DNA from: Malaya genurostris | Lineage: Eukaryota > Arthropoda > Insecta > Diptera > Culicidae | Direction of reading: 5' to 3' | DNA: 64,000 nt | Assembly (NCBI RefSeq): GCF_030247185.1 | Contig: NC_080571.1 | Location: 4,270,001 to 4,334,000 of the forward strand | Shown here: piece after piece, positions 58,687 to 64,000 of the stretch | Layout: every line of letters begins with the position of its first letter | Numbering within the stretch: the stretch's first letter is position 1 | The notes under the pieces: model-generated | Told to the model about the DNA's origin: nothing | Database searches by the model: none | Seen by the model: the letters and a program-made list of their open reading frames with translations, nothing else | Position numbers and translations under genes: made by a program

Positions 58687-59478
58687 CTGTAATTGTAATA
58701 GATTGAAATTAAGGTCATTATGTGGTGCTGTGTGTTGGGTTCATAAATTCTCTCGGAACGCTTGAAATGAAACGAATCAAGGAATTTACGGTGTCACTTG
58801 TTTATTTCGTTTGGCACTCGTAAAATTGTCCATCTCCAAGCAATTTCACAGCCGTCACAATCCAGTTTATGCGAAAGCGTCGGAAGGAATATTAACTTTC
58901 GTTTTTCGATTTGAAAATTTTTGGGGCTTTTTGTATCCGTGTGATGTTTGGAATCGTTCCATACACGTAATGCATACCAATTACCATCGGCTTCGTGGTT
59001 GGTTGTCCTGCAAACAGAAACCGAAGGGAAGTCGCATGGTAGACTAGGCGAAGGGACTGCTTTTAGACCACTTTTGGCAGAGTTACAATTTTTAGTACGT
59101 TTTATAAATAAAATTGGAATAGGCAGTATCAGCTGAAATACTAAATGAATACGATGAAAATAAACCCAGCATGTTATCACGATACTCTGTGAGTAAGAAC
59201 AAATTCATCAGATATAATTAAGGACGTATTGTGTTTTGTTCATCGAAATCTTATAATTCAATAAAAGCAACTTGTGGAAAACTTTTCCCGTTCCATTCCA
59301 TTTACTTCCGCATTCCCTGTGGTCACACATTTCTCCAGACAGCACTCATCGATGCTACGAACTTGTTTCTGCAACGGAATGCGAAACCATTTCTTTGCTC
59401 AAGAAAAGTTTATTTGGCAGTAGATTATGACTGAAAGATGGAATACCCAATGCTGTATGATCGGGTTTTTGGCATTGG
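58687..59478. other. Possible further minus-strand exons; none supported
   Basis: A 128-codon minus-strand frame (58794-59180) and an exon-like 63-nt stretch (59306-59368, acceptor CCGTTGCAG, donor GTAAAT) are present, but their phases do not connect to 58686 without a stop. Confidence 0.3.
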
Positions 59479-59534
59479 AAAGTCTAACGCCCCGTATTCT
59501 ATAGCTAAGAATAGAATACGGGGCGTTAGACTTT
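59479..59534. repeat. Perfect 24-bp inverted repeat with 8-nt loop
   Basis: Arms 59479-59502 and 59511-59534 (core TCTAACGCCCCGTATTCTAT and its exact reverse complement) around AGCTAAGA. It directly adjoins a family F copy. Confidence 0.95.
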
Positions 59535-59544
59535 TTGTCTTAGC

Positions 59545-59735
59545 CTATAGCTCAGTGATCTGTGAATGGATTTATATAATCTAACTATCAATCGCTTCGG
59601 AAACATTTAACTCAAACATGTTTAGCAGCGTGGTTTTAGTATTTGAACAGCACACCATTCCAAAATCGGTTTGAATTGATGTTTTCACGAGCCAATCACA
59701 GCATGCCAAAATGATGTCATTCTCTCGATTCCTCT
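59545..59735 (-). repeat. Dispersed repeat family F copy (reverse)
   Basis: In reverse complement: CATGCTGTGATTGGCTCGTG, CAATTCAAACCGATTTTGGA, GTTTGAGTTAAATGTTTCCG, TTAGATTATATAAATCCATT CACAG. The most complete copy in the window. Confidence 0.8.
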
Positions 59736-60142
59736 AACACGGCAGACGATTTTGCTCTTTGCTGCCCATTTCATTCAATAGTAGTTCTGCTTCGGTCCGG
59801 TATAAGGAGATTTTGCGTCAAGCATAAATATATACCCCATCATTTTACACAGTATGAATAATCGCACAAAGCCGAATCTATAAAAATAGCCTCAGTTAGA
59901 TTGTTTTGCTCAATTAATACTTGCCTTCATGCAGGGCGAATGGGTGAAATATCGGGTAGATGCATATTTTGTGTCAGTTTTAAAATTTAAAATGGAAATT
60001 TTAACAAAAAAAAAACTGAATTTCCCAGCAGCGTTTTACTTGTGTTTGAAATATAGAAAAAAATAGAACGGCAGAGTAAACCAGTTTTAAATTTGCAGGT
60101 GCTTCATCTTTTATGTCGGTATATAAACATTGAAAACTTTTA
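59736..60142. other. No gene seen
   Basis: AT-rich, no features recognised. Confidence 0.4.
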
Positions 60143-60780
60143 GAAAAACCTGTTTTAATCCACCTAGTGGTGTAATGATGCCTTTCTCATATCAATCATA
60201 CTATCATATATAATACTGTGGTATTCTTCAAAATTATTTTTCTTCGATTCTTAAAAGAATAACCGAAATAGATTTATTTGACCGTCTACTGATAAAAACT
60301 ATCAATTGGAAAAGATTTGAGGTCGATTTAGAAAGTTTTTACGGTTTTTCGCTCTTTTCAGTGATGGTATAAAATTTTTAACACACTTTACCCTATATTT
60401 CCGGAGCCGGAAGTCGGATCCTGATGAAATTCAGGAATTACGTATGGGACCACAGGACCTTTCATTTGAACCTAAGTTTGTGAAAATCGGTCGCGCCATC
60501 TATGAGAAAATTTAGAATACATATTTTCATTTTTTGCACTTTTTACCCCATAACTCCGGAACTGGAAGTCGGATCCGAATAACATGCAGGAATTTTGTAT
60601 GGAACCACGAGACCTTTCATTTGAATCTAAGTTTGTGAGAATCGGTTCAGCCATCTCCGAGAAAAGTTAGTGCAAAAACCGTTACATACACACATACGCA
60701 CATACACACACATACACACACATACACACACACATACACACACATACACACACATACACACACATACACACACAGACATT
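60143..60780 (-). repeat. Type B dispersed repeat (reverse), with CACATA tract
   Basis: Reverse orientation of 40470-41332: starts AAAACCTGTTTTAATCCACC TAGTGG, has two ~140-bp units with TCCGGARCYGGAAGTCGGAT and AGAAAAGTTAGTGC, and ends in a (CACATACA)n tract (60694-60776) and CAGACATTTTGCG. Confidence 0.85.
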
Positions 60781-61124
60781 TTGCGTCCTTTAACTAGAAG
60801 TCAATTATGATGAATTCAAAGTTACTTGAAAGCTCAATTTTAGATATAAACAAACTAAAGAATAACACCTGCACAAATGAAACTATTTTATTTTATGTTA
60901 ATAATTTTTGTGAAACGTACAAACTTATTAATTTTATATACAGTTAATCGATCCAAGAGAAGATTTTATTTACTTTAACGAAAAATGTTGTACCAGTAAA
61001 CTCAGTAATAGTGTAATTTTATTGATCCTTCTTCAAAATCGACGATAATCTTCGGAAAGTGTCGGTAAATAATATGGATTCTAAATTGACCTGATAGTTA
61101 CCAGAGAACCAAAATAAAATCCTC
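60781..61124. other. No gene seen
   Basis: AT-rich, no features recognised. Confidence 0.4.
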
Positions 61125-61300
61125 AATTCAAACCAATTTTTCAATGGTGTGCAATTGAAATATTCAAATGACGTTATCTCATAAGTTTAAGTTAAATGTT
61201 TCCAAATCGATTGGTTGTTGAATTATATAAATCCATCAACAAATGACTGAGTTATAAGCGTTCAAAATTATGACAGAAAAATGTTACGCGATTAGTTTTG
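61125..61300 (+). repeat. Dispersed repeat family F copy
   Basis: AATGGTGTGCAATTGAAATA, AAGTTAAATGTTTCCAAATC, GAATTATATAAATCCATCAA CAAATGACTGAGTTATAAGC. Confidence 0.75.
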
Positions 61301-62174
<874 letters not shown>

Positions 62175-62210
62175 TTATTGTATTATTGTATCTATTTAAT
62201 AGGTACCAGC

Positions 62211-62885
62211 AAGGATGGCTTTTATCGTATCAAAGAACTCTCACTAGCAACTCTTCACACGATTCAATCAGTGCCATCAAAGAGAGACGGATATCATCTC
62301 AGCAACAAAAAACCGGAATGGTTCATTTAACATAGAATAGACACCAGTGCGAGAGCGAGTTTCTCTCGATGACGTGTCTGAGAATCAGAGGTTAGCTCGC
62401 TGCTGTGGGGGTTCTCTCTGAAGCAACAAACGGTCGCTTATTCTCGTTTCGCGATCCGATTCGGTATGGGCAGTGGATAATTGCGATAGAATCATTTTAC
62501 TATTGCCGCCTATTCTAACTATGTGCATATAACTTTTGTATAAGTTGTGCCTATGAAAATATTTGTGAATGCTCCACACAAGGGTTTTGAAATATTGCAA
62601 CTATGAGAATCTTCAAGTCGAATCATCGATTCGATTTTCTGCGATAATTGTCAACTTGCTATTCTCTCTTGATAAATTCCACACAGCACCAATCATTATC
62701 AGACTGTAATTTTTGTAAGGGCCGTGAAATACTCAGAGTATGGAGTGGAGCGAAGAAATGTAGAAAAACTCTCTCGCGGTTCATGCATTGAAAGACTCGA
62801 GTTCTTGTAGCATCTTCTACCGAATAGTAAATGTTGTATGCATATCGAGCAGCTTTTGTCAAATTTTCGGCAATCACCAACACTT
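62211..62885 (+). mobile_element. Family C repeat, copy 3
   Basis: 675 bp from AAGGATGGCTTTTATCGTAT to TCGGCAATCACCAACACTT. Flanks GGTACCAG (62202) and GGTACAAG (62886) look like an 8-bp target duplication with one change. Carries CGAGAGCGAGTTTCTCTCG, AATCATCGATTCGA and ATACTCAGAGTAT, as in copy 2. Non-coding. Confidence 0.78.
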
Positions 62886-63229
62886 GGTACAAGTTTGAAA
62901 AATCCAACAACAGATTAAAACAAATTACCTTTAGAAGAAAATGTGAAAATAGATATAAATGTTTATTGTTACCATTTTTATGATTGACTGTAACTATGAG
63001 GCGCTGTGTGAACAACCTATATTATAGTTTCGTGGAACAATTAATGTTTGATCTACTAACATATTAAGGTTAAATGTACTTAAGATTACGCAATAAAATT
63101 TATTACAACTAAGTATTCTTAGAATTTTGATTTTTTGCTTTGCCGAACCGTAATTGGTTTTTCGAAATGTATAAACGGTTACTGTTCCATTCCACGGGGA
63201 TGAGTTTAGAACTGAAAAATATTGTTTGC
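62886..63229. other. No gene seen
   Basis: AT-rich spacer. Confidence 0.4.
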
Positions 63230-64000
63230 AACAATATTCTTTGGATGAGCTACCAGGAACAGGCAGAGAACCCGGTTCTTCCAACCCGAAACTGGACCAG
63301 AAAGTGGTATCTCTAATCATGAAGAAAAAATCAATGTCAATACGTGATTTGGCCAAAAAAGTAGGAACGAGTGTCGGAATGATCCAGCATTTCAAGAGGC
63401 GAAATCACCTGAAGACCTATAAGAAGCAGAAAATCTCGAAACAAAGTGTAAAATAGAAGAAGCGAGCAACAGCAAGAGCTTGGAAATTGTATTCGCGTCT
63501 TTTGCATTGTTTGGATGCATGCGTTTTGATGGACGATGAAATTTATGTAAAGGAGGACTCAAAAACCCTTCCATGTCCACAATACTTTACTGTCGTCTTT
63601 GGGGAGAATGTGAGCGATGCGGACAGGTCGATTCAAGTGGAGAAATTTGGTTGAAAGATATTGGTATGGCAAGCAATATTTTCCTGTGGTTTGAAGCCAA
63701 CCATGCAGAAATCTATCGATCTGAGTGTCTACAGAAGAGATTGCTGCCTTTATGTAAGATGCATATTACATCTCCACTGTTTTGGCAGGATTTAGCGTCG
63801 GCTCATTATGCCAAAACCACTCTCAACTGGTTTACGGAAAAGGGTATAAATTTCGTTTAGAAAAATATCAATCCACCAAATTGCCCTCAGCTTCGACCCA
63901 TCGAACGTTACTGAGCAATCGTGAAGAGGGACTTCAAGAACATGCAGGAGTTCAAAAAAAATTTGGGCTCAAGCGTCCAAAAAATGCGATGCATCACTGG
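63230..64000 (+). pseudogene. DD37E transposase, 5'-truncated, running off the window
   Basis: Similarity begins abruptly inside the N-terminal domain (SLDELPGTGREPGSSNPKLD), with no TIR upstream. It has MSIRDLAKKVGTSVGMIQHF, ACVLMDDEIYVKEDS (first D) and FWQDLASAHYAKTT (second D). Stops include TAG after KISKQSVK (63454) and TGA/TAG at later sites, with at least one frameshift after ADRSIQVEKFG. Same family as 11013-12312. Confidence 0.88.

Noticed and set aside
59306..59368. Minus-strand peptide VRSIDECCLEKC resembling the start of an insulin-type A chain
   Set aside because: The fourth cysteine is not 8 residues after the third, there is no B chain or signal peptide nearby, and splice phases do not connect to neighbours.

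Overview
The window is eukaryotic and reads as insect DNA, most likely a mosquito with a large, transposon-rich genome (Culicinae-like). Evidence: AT-rich sequence with short GT-AG introns, two insect-type genes (a Dpr-family Ig cell-surface protein and the Ras/Rab interactor sprint), several DD37E IS630-Tc1-mariner elements (a group known from mosquitoes), irritans-type mariners, RTE-like and Jockey-like LINEs, a tRNA-derived SINE and many MITEs. The species call is inference; no species can be fixed from this sequence.

Layout. 1-7774: repeats, including a 31-bp tandem repeat (1078-1320), a mariner remnant (2690-3090), dispersed non-coding repeats and a ~1.07-kb 14-bp minisatellite (5268-6340). 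7775-8626 (+): the last three exons of sprint (VPS9 then RA domain); a 273-bp hAT-type MITE with a perfect 8-bp target duplication sits 52 bp upstream of the first of them. 8627-22234: intergenic, with a TIR MITE (10556-10899), a DD37E transposon (11013-12312), a decayed RTE-like LINE (14897-17955), a GC-rich patch with a G-run duplication (18.3-19.1 kb) and a 669-bp repeat with a 10-bp target duplication (19719-20387).

22235-33805 (-): a complete dpr-like gene of six coding exons whose lengths sum to exactly 316 codons (315 aa plus stop): signal peptide, two Ig domains and a hydrophobic tail suggesting a GPI anchor. Its fourth intron is 10.2 kb and holds a second DD37E lineage, an AT-rich element nested inside that, a (TA)n tract, a degenerate minisatellite split by a MITE, and a sense-strand TATA/Inr promoter-like motif. 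sprint and dpr converge.

33806-64000: mostly nested transposons. These include an RTE-like fragment split by two MITEs, (TA)n abutting a mariner end, a SINE with 11-bp target duplication inserted in an AT-hook reading frame, an almost full-length irritans mariner (43395-44690) and a related copy (54824-55997) inserted in a Jockey-like LINE (51760-56240), and three more DD37E copies. A mariner piece also lies between long inverted repeats (46561-48170). The only other plausible host coding sequence is two 3' exons of an unidentified gene at 58406-58686 (-).

Nearly all transposases and reverse transcriptases carry stops or frameshifts, so this looks like old accumulated insertions around two neuronal/signalling genes rather than one multi-gene system. 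The most unusual items are the ~670-bp repeat family with target duplications but no visible TIR or poly-A, and the minisatellite in which most units carry a STAT-type TTCNNNGAA site.
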